A DNA stretch of 44,087 bases, taken from contig MIAO01000034.1 in assembly GCA_001829155.1 (NCBI GenBank), positions 1,412-45,498 on the forward strand, in the 5' to 3' direction. Position numbers and translations under genes: made by a program. Source of the stretch: Spirochaetes bacterium GWB1_36_13 (GTDB lineage: Bacteria > Spirochaetota > GWB1-36-13). Below are positions 32,901 to 40,059 of the stretch, piece after piece; positions within the stretch are counted from its first letter, which is position 1, and every line of letters starts with the position of its first letter. The notes under the pieces are model-generated. The model was given only the letters and a program-made list of their open reading frames with translations. It had not been told where the DNA came from and ran no database searches.

Positions 32901-35070
32901 ATTTCATAAAATATCTGAATTTTCTGAAGAATACAAGATCAATATTGGAATCAATCTGATGTTAGCCTGGCAGGCAGAAAGTTTTTTCAGAAGAAAAAAC
33001 TTTTCAAAAAGTGTGCAGCTGGCTGAAAAAATTTATCAGAAAGAAGCGGCTGATAAAATTGCTCAAATTTTATCTCTTAGAATTTTAGCGATCGAAAGTT
33101 ATCGTTCAAAAGATTTGACTCAATTAGAAAAAATAATTGAGAAAGGGCTTGAAGTTTTTCAGGAAAGCGGAATACTGATGGAGGGAGCCTGTTTTATGGT
33201 TTTAAAAAAGCTCCTTCTGGAAAAAAAAGGAGAATCTTCTCAAGAAATAGATGATTTAATCAAGTCTTATAAAAAAGAAAATAAAGGTTCTGATGTTTTT
33301 TTCAACAGGGCTTACAAACTTTTACAACTCATTCAGGAAGAAAAACTCCCGGATACCAGCTCTATGTCTCTTTTTAAGGAAAATCTCCAACTGGAAAATA
33401 TTATTAAAATCAGCCAGATGGTTGCCGCTATATTTGATCTGGACAAACTTCTGGAAGCGATTGTCGAAAAAACGCTTGAAATAACCGGGGCTGAAAGAGG
33501 TTTTCTTTTTCTTTACCAAAAAGACAGACCCCTTGAATGCCAAGTCAAAAAAGGATGCTCCAGTAAAGGATTTCCCCCCATTTTTGATTTAATTTTGCAA
33601 TTTGTTGAAAAAAACAAGAAAGGAATTCTTTTTTCTTCTGAAACAGGCTTTTCTGAAAAAATAGAAATCAAAGACTGGGATCAATCAAAAATTGTTTCAA
33701 TGATTTCCATTCCCCTTCTTTTCAACGAAACACTGATCGGAATCCTTTATCTGGACTCAAGGCTTCTTAAATCTCTTTTTACAAAGGAAGATTTTAAGAT
33801 TCTTCAGGTTTTCACTGCTCAAGCCGCTATTTCCATTGTCAATGCGGAACGGACATCTATTATCAGGAAACAGTTTTTCAATCTGGTTGAAATTATTTCT
33901 TCTCTCATTTCAAATGCTTCTTCCCGAATTTATAACCGTACCCAGCAGACCGCTGTTTTTTCTGAACTCATTTCTCAAAAAATAGGCTTTTCACAGGAAG
34001 AAACAGAAAATGTAAGGATAGCCGCCCTGCTCCATGATCTGGGAATGATCGGGGTATTGGAAAAACTGGTTTATGAAAGAAATTTTCTCTCTGAGACAGA
34101 AAAAAAGATTTTAGAAAGCCACCCTGAAAAAAGTGTAGAATTAATCCAGGAACTTTATGGATCAGAAACAATCAAAAAAATCATTCTTCAGCACCACGAA
34201 AGATTTGACGGGAGCGGATATCCTTTAGGGCTGAAAGGAAAGGAAATCGAGACAGGAGCAAGGATTATTGCGCTTGCGGATGATTTTTCAGAACTCCTTG
34301 AAAAAAGAGATTTTCAGACTCTGGATAAAAAGGAAAAAATCATTCAAACTCTCAGGGAAGGAAAAAATACTTTCTATGATCCTGAAATTACAGAGGTTTT
34401 AATCCAGCTGATCGATGAAAAGAATCTGGTTTATCTTGCTGATGAAAAAGATATTTTTTATCAGGAGACTCCAGACGGATTTTTCTGGGAAATCCCTTCC
34501 AATATTTATTTTGAACCCATTATTGTCAGTAAAATTATTGAAAAAGCAGAACCATTTCTGGAAGACGCTGAAATTCTTTTTTCCATTGACTACAGTCTGG
34601 CAGAAGTCATCCGCAACGCTATTGTTCACGGCAATAAGTATAATGAAAAGAAAAAAGTAAAGATTTATTTTTCGCCCGTAAAATCGAGTTCAGGAGTGTC
34701 TTTAATATTTCGCATTCTGGACGAAGGCAGCGGGATGAATATCAAAGAACACAACCTTTTTTCAGAATCCAGGCGCGAACTTTTTTCTGTCATCCAGAAA
34801 CTGAAAGAATACAACCAGAAAGAATCGCCTGCTTCCCTGCTTCATTCCATTTACAAAGACTTAAACTTGTTTAAAGAAAAATATTATTCTGATTTCAACA
34901 CTTTCCGCCAGCTGGAAGAAGGAATTGAATTGACTGGAGGGGTAGGTCTTCTTTATGTCAAAAAAACATTTGACAATATTGATTTTAAAAATATTTTCAT
35001 CGGGAATAAAATCTGCGGAACCGAGGTGATTATGGAGAAAAAAATTGAGGATAGCCTAAAAAATCAGTAA
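29959..35070 (+). CDS. 1703-residue kinase / AAA ATPase / TPR / GAF / HD-GYP / RsbW-like ATPase protein
   Basis: One chain with, in order: a Hanks-type Ser/Thr kinase (7-270; G-loop GKGAMSEV 15-22, Lys37, Glu57, HRDLKPEN 127-134, DFG 150-152, SPEQ 176-179). Next, an AAA_16-type ATPase (about 295-690; Walker A GKSGAGKS 325-332, Walker B LLIDD 449-453). Then TPR-like helices (about 700-1125) and a GAF domain (about 1150-1298). Then an HD-GYP domain (about 1310-1485; HD 1359-1360, HHE 1412-1414, DGSGYP 1417-1422) and an RsbW/HATPase_c-like end (about 1530-1690; Asn1553 box, DEGSG 1588-1592, GGVGL 1660-1664). No membrane segment, so it is cytoplasmic. HisKA is absent. It probably links phosphorylation with c-di-GMP or partner switching. 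mutS follows at 35107. Confidence 0.9.
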   Translation: MKKKIGHYLILETLGKGAMSEVYLAQDQEADKKIALKKLSGFSSENKNESLVRFKKEAHTLSLISHPGVQKCSEFFQEKDSFYLAMEYFEGKNLKYSSHLFNLREKIEIILKISEILEYIHQKGIIHRDLKPENILVKKEKKEIQVKMIDFGLAYLNDFSTLFRQGQGIGTFSYISPEQTGLLRRNIDQRSDLYSLGIMAYELLTGELPFKDKSISALIHKHLAVIPQSPVLINEEIPPVIEKIILKLLEKEPDGRYQSAEGLKKDLEFYLSDSSKELNQLGLNDKTSGIQFQFKAVGRDEELAELEKIYEKTLKNNFQMCILAGKSGAGKSKIMESFRENHFSRSTLYLFSKCAQNTSNIPYYSLIEWIKSFEKYLNFQNKTFLSFFSQEEKQKIISLSKIVPELFYTENNFEKSQEEFYSEVEKSEIFQAFTALLDIISAKEESIVLLIDDIQWADQETLNSFDYFLSAWQKKKILLLGTLRDEKKDLLDPFMKYNNFYVLPIFYFNRNKIKELCKKILSSDFEMEEEFYQMIEKNTFGSPFYIQEILKNLFQNQILYKNGTPEWKINNQKFKNYQFIQDSAEIAFHRLEVFSEQEKKILAAAAVMGKNFHSGALYEILKILHFENLEKENFISLLDKAKQEMILQDQFLIGEGYYSFVHDKIVEMFNKTIDEKERKKIHSSIAFYLENSRQEKIQSSIYELAYHYDFTDNQEKKDYYNRLAYQKALSQYAFPDTVYYMKKIEKNFDYTASFTEESLEFVIFLCKIMQQIGEIKESLYYLEKIKEKIQKFSSEKLKIDYSLQSGIAYYYMNDNVSALQFFNQSLILSEKTGKEIKNGIPYRLIGSSFWFSGFMKKAEYYFSKAIKYTPKDSLDELLPIHGLRGWSFVLLGEIEKAKKDIGEIEKHITKITHPMILAQLYHSAAVSLIWGEIDIQKGYNYALKAYEYAEKIHYTVFQYSSLASRFFGEIYLEDFEKADKTFHKISEFSEEYKINIGINLMLAWQAESFFRRKNFSKSVQLAEKIYQKEAADKIAQILSLRILAIESYRSKDLTQLEKIIEKGLEVFQESGILMEGACFMVLKKLLLEKKGESSQEIDDLIKSYKKENKGSDVFFNRAYKLLQLIQEEKLPDTSSMSLFKENLQLENIIKISQMVAAIFDLDKLLEAIVEKTLEITGAERGFLFLYQKDRPLECQVKKGCSSKGFPPIFDLILQFVEKNKKGILFSSETGFSEKIEIKDWDQSKIVSMISIPLLFNETLIGILYLDSRLLKSLFTKEDFKILQVFTAQAAISIVNAERTSIIRKQFFNLVEIISSLISNASSRIYNRTQQTAVFSELISQKIGFSQEETENVRIAALLHDLGMIGVLEKLVYERNFLSETEKKILESHPEKSVELIQELYGSETIKKIILQHHERFDGSGYPLGLKGKEIETGARIIALADDFSELLEKRDFQTLDKKEKIIQTLREGKNTFYDPEITEVLIQLIDEKNLVYLADEKDIFYQETPDGFFWEIPSNIYFEPIIVSKIIEKAEPFLEDAEILFSIDYSLAEVIRNAIVHGNKYNEKKKVKIYFSPVKSSSGVSLIFRILDEGSGMNIKEHNLFSESRRELFSVIQKLKEYNQKESPASLLHSIYKDLNLFKEKYYSDFNTFRQLEEGIELTGGVGLLYVKKTFDNIDFKNIFIGNKICGTEVIMEKKIEDSLKNQ

Positions 35071-35106
35071 ATTTTGAAACCTAGATTAATCAAAAAAAGG
35101 TTTATT

Positions 35107-37665
35107 ATGGAAGATTCCAAACTTACTCCCATGCAGCAGCAGTATTTTGAGATTAAAAAAAAATATTCGGATTTTATTCTTTTTTTCAGACTCGGCGATT
35201 TTTATGAAATGTTTGAAGAAGACGCTGAGAATGCTTCCAGAATTTTAGACATTGCCCTGACACAAAGAAACGGGCAGAAAATGTGCGGCTTCCCCTACCA
35301 TGCGCTTGATAACTATCTTCATAAAATCATCAAAGCAGGAAGAAAAGCGGCTATCTGCGAGCAGGTGGAAGAGCCGGGCAAAGGAAAAATTGTAAGGCGG
35401 CAAGTGGTCGAGGTGATGACCCCCGGTACTTTCACGAGCGAAAAATACCTTTCCAGCGAAGAAGATTCTTTTCTCACCGCTCTTCATTTTTCAGAAGATA
35501 AAATCATCGCTGTCTGCGCAGACGCCTCAACAGGAAAGTTTTGGCTGATCGAAGAAAAAAGAAGCCCTGAAAGACTTTCATCCCTTTTAAAACTGGTCAA
35601 TCCCTCTGAAATTATTCTTTCAGAATACCCTAAAAATTTTGAATCTATTATCAAAAACTACTATTCCACTTTGGTACCTGAGTACTATTTTTCTCCCGCT
35701 GTCAATGAGATCATGCTTTTAGAACATTTTAAAGTAGGCACTCTCAAAGGTCTTGGGATTGAAAACCCTTTTTTTGCCGGAGCTTCTGCAGCTGTTTTAC
35801 GCTATTTAAAAGATAATTTATTAAAAGAAATCAAGCATTTAGACCATATCCGTTTTATCCGGCCGGAAGAATTTGTCTATCTTCCTGAAGCCACAGTCCG
35901 GAATCTGGAAATCCTTGAGCCTCTTTTCACCTCGCAAAAAAACACTTCGCTGTTTCAAAACCTCAACCAAACCCTGACCTCTATGGGAGCCAGAGAACTC
36001 CGCAACTGGCTGATTTACCCTCTCATGGATATTGAAAAAATCAACGAGCGGCTTTCGCAGACAGAGTTTTTAAAAGACAGAAGCGATATTTCCAATAAAA
36101 TCAGAACGATTCTTAAAAACATTCCTGATCTGGAAAGAATGCTCTCCCGGATCGGGCTTTTTAAAACCAATCCGAAAGAAGTGATTGCCTTCAAAGAAGG
36201 GCTTAAAAATCTGGAACTATTGAAAACTTTTCAAGAACTCCCTTTTGATGAGATGAAAACCCTTAACCCGCTTCTCAGTGTCATCAGTCAAATTGAAAAA
36301 ACGGTTTATGAGAATCCTCCCATTGATTTTTCTGAAGGAGGAGTCATTCAAGAAGGGATCGACCCAGAGCTGGATTCTCTTAAAAATATTACCCAGAAAG
36401 GAAAAGAGTATTTACTGGAAATAGAAAAAAGAGAAAAAGAAAAAACAGGGATCAATACATTAAAGCTCCGTTACAATAAAGTCATCGGCTATTATATCGA
36501 AATCACGAAAGCAAACCAGAATTCCGTACCCAAAGAATATATCCGTAAACAGTCTATGGTCAATGCAGAACGATATACAATTGAAGAGTTGATTGAATAT
36601 GAATCAAAAATTCTGGATGCAAAATCTTCTTTGATCGAACTTGAAAAAAAGATTTTCAATCAGCTTTTAATGAATATCATAGAACAAGTGAAAGAAATCC
36701 GGGCCAATATTATTTTTGTCAAAAAACTCGATATTATTGCCTCATTTGCAAAAACCGCCAAAGAGAGAAAATACACCCGCCCCCTGGTCAACGATGAATT
36801 AAAAATAACGATTGAAGAGGGTCGTCATCCGGTTGTCGAGCTTTTTACCGATCAATTTATTCCGAACTCAATCAAACTGGATGAAAAAGAAAACCGTCTC
36901 CTGCTGATCACAGGGCCCAATATGGCAGGAAAGTCCACTTATTTGCGTCAGGCGGCTTTGATTGTCCTGATGGCGCATATCGGATGCTTTGTGCCTGCTA
37001 AAAAAGCAGTGATAGGACTGACGGATCAAATTTTTACCCGTATCGGGGCATCCGACAACCTGGCTGGCGGCGAATCCACCTTTCTTGTAGAAATGACCGA
37101 AACATCCCAAATTTTAAGAAACTCGACTCAAAGATCCCTCATTGTCATGGATGAAGTGGGAAGAGGCACCAGTACCCATGACGGTCTTTCGCTTGCCTGG
37201 GCAATTGTCGAATACCTGAATAACCCTTCAAAAAACCGCGGTAAAACCCTTTTTGCCACTCATTACCATGAAATGACGGTTTTAGGTGAGGAACGGGGAA
37301 TTAAAAACCACCGGGTCGCTGTCAAGGAATGGAACAATGAGATTGTCTTTCTCCATAAAGTAGAAGAAGGCGCATCCGATAAAAGCTATGGAATTCATGT
37401 GGCAGAAATCGCAGGGATTCCTCTCCCCGTTATTGAAAGGGCAAAAGAGATTTTAGCCTCCATGGAAATCAGCCTGATTCAAAATGAAAATAAGTTTTTA
37501 AAAAAACGGGATGACAGCGAAAATATGCTTTTTTCAGTGGCTGAAGATCCATTTGAAAAAATTAAAACCAAAATTCTTTCGGTCGATATTCTTCAGACAA
37601 CCCCGATTCAGGCAATCCTGATCCTTGAGAATCTTCAGAAAGAAATCAGGAAAAATAAAGGGTGA
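35107..37665 (+). CDS. mutS: DNA mismatch repair protein MutS
   Basis: Recognises base mismatches and small loops and starts repair with MutL. The N-terminal mismatch-binding FxE motif lies in GDFYEMFEE. The ATPase motifs are GPNMAGKST (603-611) and VMDEVGRGTSTHDG (from about 680, with Asp682 and Glu683). At 852 residues it is a full-length MutS1. ATG at 35107 is preferred; an upstream TTG (35074) would add 11 residues not typical of the family. It begins 36 bases after the kinase stop. mutL is not in the window. Confidence 0.96.
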   Translation: MEDSKLTPMQQQYFEIKKKYSDFILFFRLGDFYEMFEEDAENASRILDIALTQRNGQKMCGFPYHALDNYLHKIIKAGRKAAICEQVEEPGKGKIVRRQVVEVMTPGTFTSEKYLSSEEDSFLTALHFSEDKIIAVCADASTGKFWLIEEKRSPERLSSLLKLVNPSEIILSEYPKNFESIIKNYYSTLVPEYYFSPAVNEIMLLEHFKVGTLKGLGIENPFFAGASAAVLRYLKDNLLKEIKHLDHIRFIRPEEFVYLPEATVRNLEILEPLFTSQKNTSLFQNLNQTLTSMGARELRNWLIYPLMDIEKINERLSQTEFLKDRSDISNKIRTILKNIPDLERMLSRIGLFKTNPKEVIAFKEGLKNLELLKTFQELPFDEMKTLNPLLSVISQIEKTVYENPPIDFSEGGVIQEGIDPELDSLKNITQKGKEYLLEIEKREKEKTGINTLKLRYNKVIGYYIEITKANQNSVPKEYIRKQSMVNAERYTIEELIEYESKILDAKSSLIELEKKIFNQLLMNIIEQVKEIRANIIFVKKLDIIASFAKTAKERKYTRPLVNDELKITIEEGRHPVVELFTDQFIPNSIKLDEKENRLLLITGPNMAGKSTYLRQAALIVLMAHIGCFVPAKKAVIGLTDQIFTRIGASDNLAGGESTFLVEMTETSQILRNSTQRSLIVMDEVGRGTSTHDGLSLAWAIVEYLNNPSKNRGKTLFATHYHEMTVLGEERGIKNHRVAVKEWNNEIVFLHKVEEGASDKSYGIHVAEIAGIPLPVIERAKEILASMEISLIQNENKFLKKRDDSENMLFSVAEDPFEKIKTKILSVDILQTTPIQAILILENLQKEIRKNKG

Positions 37666-37727
37666 AAGTCCGAAAATGATTGACCCATAGTCTTTTTTTG
37701 ATTAATTTAAATGATTCATATTTATAG

Positions 37728-37746
37728 AAAAAATGTTAGCACCATT
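37728..37746. repeat. Left arm of the 19-bp inverted repeat
   Basis: A perfect inverted copy lies at 38305-38323. This arm ends 24 bases before the lipoprotein ATG. Confidence 0.85.
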
Positions 37747-37770
37747 ATTATAAAAATTTAGGAGGAAAAA

Positions 37771-38274
37771 ATGAAAAAATTATTTTTTTTAATTTTCACT
37801 GTATTATTAATATCTTGTGGACCTAGCTTAAATGTAAAAGAAACTAAAAATGACGGAAAAATAGTTTATGAGATGGAAAATAATTATTTGTTTAGAGAAA
37901 ATAATAAAGAATTAATTATTGCATATCAATTAAATTTAAAAAAAGAAGGTAATAATTATTTTTTTGCATTTAGATATATTGATCCTGATCCATTGCCAGA
38001 AATTGGTAGCGGTGAAACATTTATCATAGAGATAAATAAAGAAGAAACAATAAAATTAACTGGGGAAGGAAGCGAAAAATACAGGGGACAATGGATGGGA
38101 AATAATGTAGAGACTGCTTATTATCCTGCAACGCTAGAATTAATTCAGAAAATGATCAATTCAGAACAAGATCTGTTTTTAACAATTATTGGTCAAAAAA
38201 GTAAAATGAGTATGTATTTTACATCTGATAATAAAAAAAGATTTCAAGCTTTTTTAGAACGGTATAATAAATAA
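37771..38274 (+). CDS. Unrecognised A/T-rich lipoprotein (cassette gene)
   Basis: A 167-residue lipoprotein: the signal peptide ends LLISC (Cys16). The mature part is mixed alpha/beta, rich in Asn, Lys, Glu and Ile; I do not recognise it. AGGAGG sits just before the ATG. Its codons are almost all A/T-ended (AAT, ATT, TTA, AAA), clearly more A/T-rich than mutS before it and pgi after it. With the inverted repeats that enclose it, this suggests transfer from elsewhere. Expression may start in or near the left arm. Function is unknown. Confidence 0.8.
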   Translation: MKKLFFLIFTVLLISCGPSLNVKETKNDGKIVYEMENNYLFRENNKELIIAYQLNLKKEGNNYFFAFRYIDPDPLPEIGSGETFIIEINKEETIKLTGEGSEKYRGQWMGNNVETAYYPATLELIQKMINSEQDLFLTIIGQKSKMSMYFTSDNKKRFQAFLERYNK

Positions 38275-38304
38275 GTTTTATTTACCACCAATAAATAAAA
38301 TTAA

Positions 38305-38323
38305 AATGGTGCTAACATTTTTT
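38305..38323. repeat. Right arm of the 19-bp inverted repeat
   Basis: Exact inverted copy of 37728-37746, 31 bases after the lipoprotein stop. Confidence 0.85.
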
Positions 38324-38416
38324 TATGCATTAATTTAACATAAATAAGGATATATAAAAACTTAATAATATAAGTCACTTATTCAGGCTGTCGATTATTA
38401 TTGAAATGAACTCGGA

Positions 38417-38436
38417 CACCGAGCGGAGTCGAGGTG
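38417..38436. repeat. 20-bp palindromic dispersed repeat, copy 2 (inverted)
   Basis: Exact reverse complement of 29750-29769. It extends to GACACC...GGTGTC (38415-38438) and is followed by a second related palindrome with GTCAC/GTGAC ends (38436-38458). Confidence 0.75.
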
Positions 38437-38620
38437 TCACTTCGGCTCCGCTCAGTGACCGTACGGCTTCGATTAATGACCAAAACAAAGCTATGAAAGA
38501 TTGCATCAGAAAAGACAATGACACTTTCTGATCAACTGACAAATATCAATGATAAGAAGAAGATTGATGGAAATATACTGAAATGAATTTAAATTGCAAA
38601 AAAAACGACTCTTTTCTGTC

Positions 38621-38726
38621 ATTCCCGCGAAGGCGGGAATCTATTGACAATAAGTGTTTTAAGTAACAGATTTCGGTCTTTTGCAAGCAAAAACCGGAAT
38701 GACAATTTTGCATTTTATATTCAGTT
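38621..38726 (-). repeat. Dispersed hairpin repeat, copy 3
   Basis: Read on the minus strand this repeats 7622-7726 over about 105 bases with few changes. Its second hairpin, ATTCCCGC/GCGGGAAT around CTTC, is perfect, unlike that of copy 1. Confidence 0.85.
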
Positions 38727-38853
38727 GTGTATAGTTTTCAATAATCGACAGCCTGATTAATTTATATTTTTTTTAAATGAATAATTTTATTCAATAATTT
38801 TTGAATTTTATATAATTTATATAAAGCTACAAATTAAATAAACGAGGTTTTTG

Positions 38854-40059
38854 ATGGAACTGGAACTTTATTTGACACCAAGAATGGTCAGAAAAACAAA
38901 ACGGATGGCAGAAACCATTGATTTTTTAGAAATCTGGGAATACATGAACCGTTATGGAATGACCGGATGGTACTATCAGCTCGGCAATATTGACGCTGAA
39001 AAAGTGTCCAAGCAGTTTGAAAAAATTGATTTAAATGTGGATTATATTATTTCTCTCGGTACAGGCGGCTCCTATCAGGGAGTGGAAATGCTGGTGGAAT
39101 TTTCCAAACATAAAGATAAATTTATTTTTGTCGGTCCCTCGCTGGATCCTGAAGAAATTGCCGCCATCACGAAAAAAGTGGAAGGGAAAAAAATTGGGTT
39201 CAACATTATCTCCAAAAGCGGAGGAACCCTAGAAATTATCATGTTTATCAATCTTTTTAAAGATGTGATCAAAAAATCTCAATGGATTACCATTGTTTCT
39301 TCCAATCCCGGTTTTTCTGATTTTATTATTGAGAGTTTTAAAGAAGTGAAAACAATTGAGACTTTTCTTCTCCCTGCCAATGTGGGGGGGCGGTTTGCGA
39401 TCGGAAGTATTATGGGGCTGGTGGTCTGTTACCTCACAGGACTGAATTTTCAAGATTTTATGAAAGGATTTCTGGATATGCGGGAAAGCCTTGAAAAAGG
39501 ATTTACCTTTATTCCGTTTGAAAGGGGAATTGCCCGCTACCTTCTTTTTTCAGACGGGAAAATTTTAGAAAACCTTGCTTCCAACCAGAAAAAAATCCGC
39601 CCCACTTTAAACTGGGCAAGGCAGCTTTGGGCCGAATCAAACGGCAAGGAACATAAAAGTATGTTTATTTCAGTCGGCACTTATCCTGAAGATGCTCATT
39701 CCGTAGGTCAAATCTGGAAAGAAGGCCCTAGAAAAGTGGCTGAAACTTTTTTTCTGGTCAAAAACAACCCTGACTACTTTTTTGAAAACAAACTGTCGAT
39801 TCAAAACATTCATATTAAAAAAAATAATTTGAATGAAATTAATAAAGATTTTACAGAATCGATTATTGAGGACCGCTTTGAGTCAGGAATTCCTGTCATG
39901 ATTTACCGTGTCAACGATTTTACCCTCGAAACCTGGGGAAAACTGGTTTTCAGCGAAATGGTGGCTGTGGTCATAGAAGCTTATTATCTGGGAGTTAATC
40001 CTTTCAACCAGCCGGGAGTGGAAAGTTACAAAGAAAAAGTGAAGGCACGGATCCTTTAG
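38854..40059 (+). CDS. pgi: Glucose-6-phosphate isomerase
   Basis: Interconverts glucose-6-phosphate and fructose-6-phosphate in glycolysis and gluconeogenesis. Seen in the 401 residues: the first sugar-isomerase motif SLGTGGSYQG, the phosphate-binding SKSGGTLE and the PGI signature PANVGGRFAIGSIMG. EGPRKV and NPFNQPGVESYKEK near the C-terminus provide late catalytic or binding residues. It is shorter than the usual 440-550, with loops trimmed. ATG at 38854 follows GAGG; an in-frame TTG just before it is unlikely. Its stop overlaps the stop of convergent topA. Confidence 0.88.
   Translation: MELELYLTPRMVRKTKRMAETIDFLEIWEYMNRYGMTGWYYQLGNIDAEKVSKQFEKIDLNVDYIISLGTGGSYQGVEMLVEFSKHKDKFIFVGPSLDPEEIAAITKKVEGKKIGFNIISKSGGTLEIIMFINLFKDVIKKSQWITIVSSNPGFSDFIIESFKEVKTIETFLLPANVGGRFAIGSIMGLVVCYLTGLNFQDFMKGFLDMRESLEKGFTFIPFERGIARYLLFSDGKILENLASNQKKIRPTLNWARQLWAESNGKEHKSMFISVGTYPEDAHSVGQIWKEGPRKVAETFFLVKNNPDYFFENKLSIQNIHIKKNNLNEINKDFTESIIEDRFESGIPVMIYRVNDFTLETWGKLVFSEMVAVVIEAYYLGVNPFNQPGVESYKEKVKARIL

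Larger units (their letters stand above)
37728..38323. mobile_element. Inverted-repeat-bounded single-gene cassette (MITE-like or cassette-like)
   Basis: AAAAAATGTTAGCACCATT (37728-37746) is repeated exactly and inverted at 38305-38323. The 596-bp unit contains one complete very A/T-rich gene (37771-38274) and nothing else. No target-site duplication was found directly outside the arms, and there is no transposase. Mobility is an inference. Confidence 0.55.
38383..38756. repeat. 374-bp composite element with 17-bp terminal inverted repeats
   Basis: TCAGGCTGTCGATTATT (38383-38399) is exactly inverted at 38740-38756. Inside lie two GC-rich palindromes (38415-38458) and dispersed hairpin copy 3 (38621-38726). 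It is non-coding and MITE-like, or the result of nested insertions. Confidence 0.65.
38275..38853. other. Repeat island, no genes
   Basis: This 579-base stretch between the cassette lipoprotein and pgi holds the right arm of the 19-bp repeat (38305-38323), a 17-bp inverted repeat pair (38383 and 38740), two GC-rich palindromes (38415-38458) and one dispersed hairpin copy (38621-38726). GAGG lies just before the pgi start. No ORF was supported. Confidence 0.6.

Noticed and set aside
37666-37700. Terminator after mutS (GGGT/ACCC before a T-run)
   Set aside because: The stem is only four pairs with a 20-base loop; too weak to call.
37701-38338. ATTAATTTAA on both sides of the cassette as a target-site duplication
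   Set aside because: The two copies lie at unequal distances (17 and 5 bases) from the inverted-repeat arms; in such A/T-rich DNA the word is likely by chance.
37728-38340. Integron-type attC cassette
   Set aside because: GTTAGCA does not satisfy the GTTRRRY core (third R is C), no imperfect palindrome of attC size lies at one end only, and no integrase is nearby.
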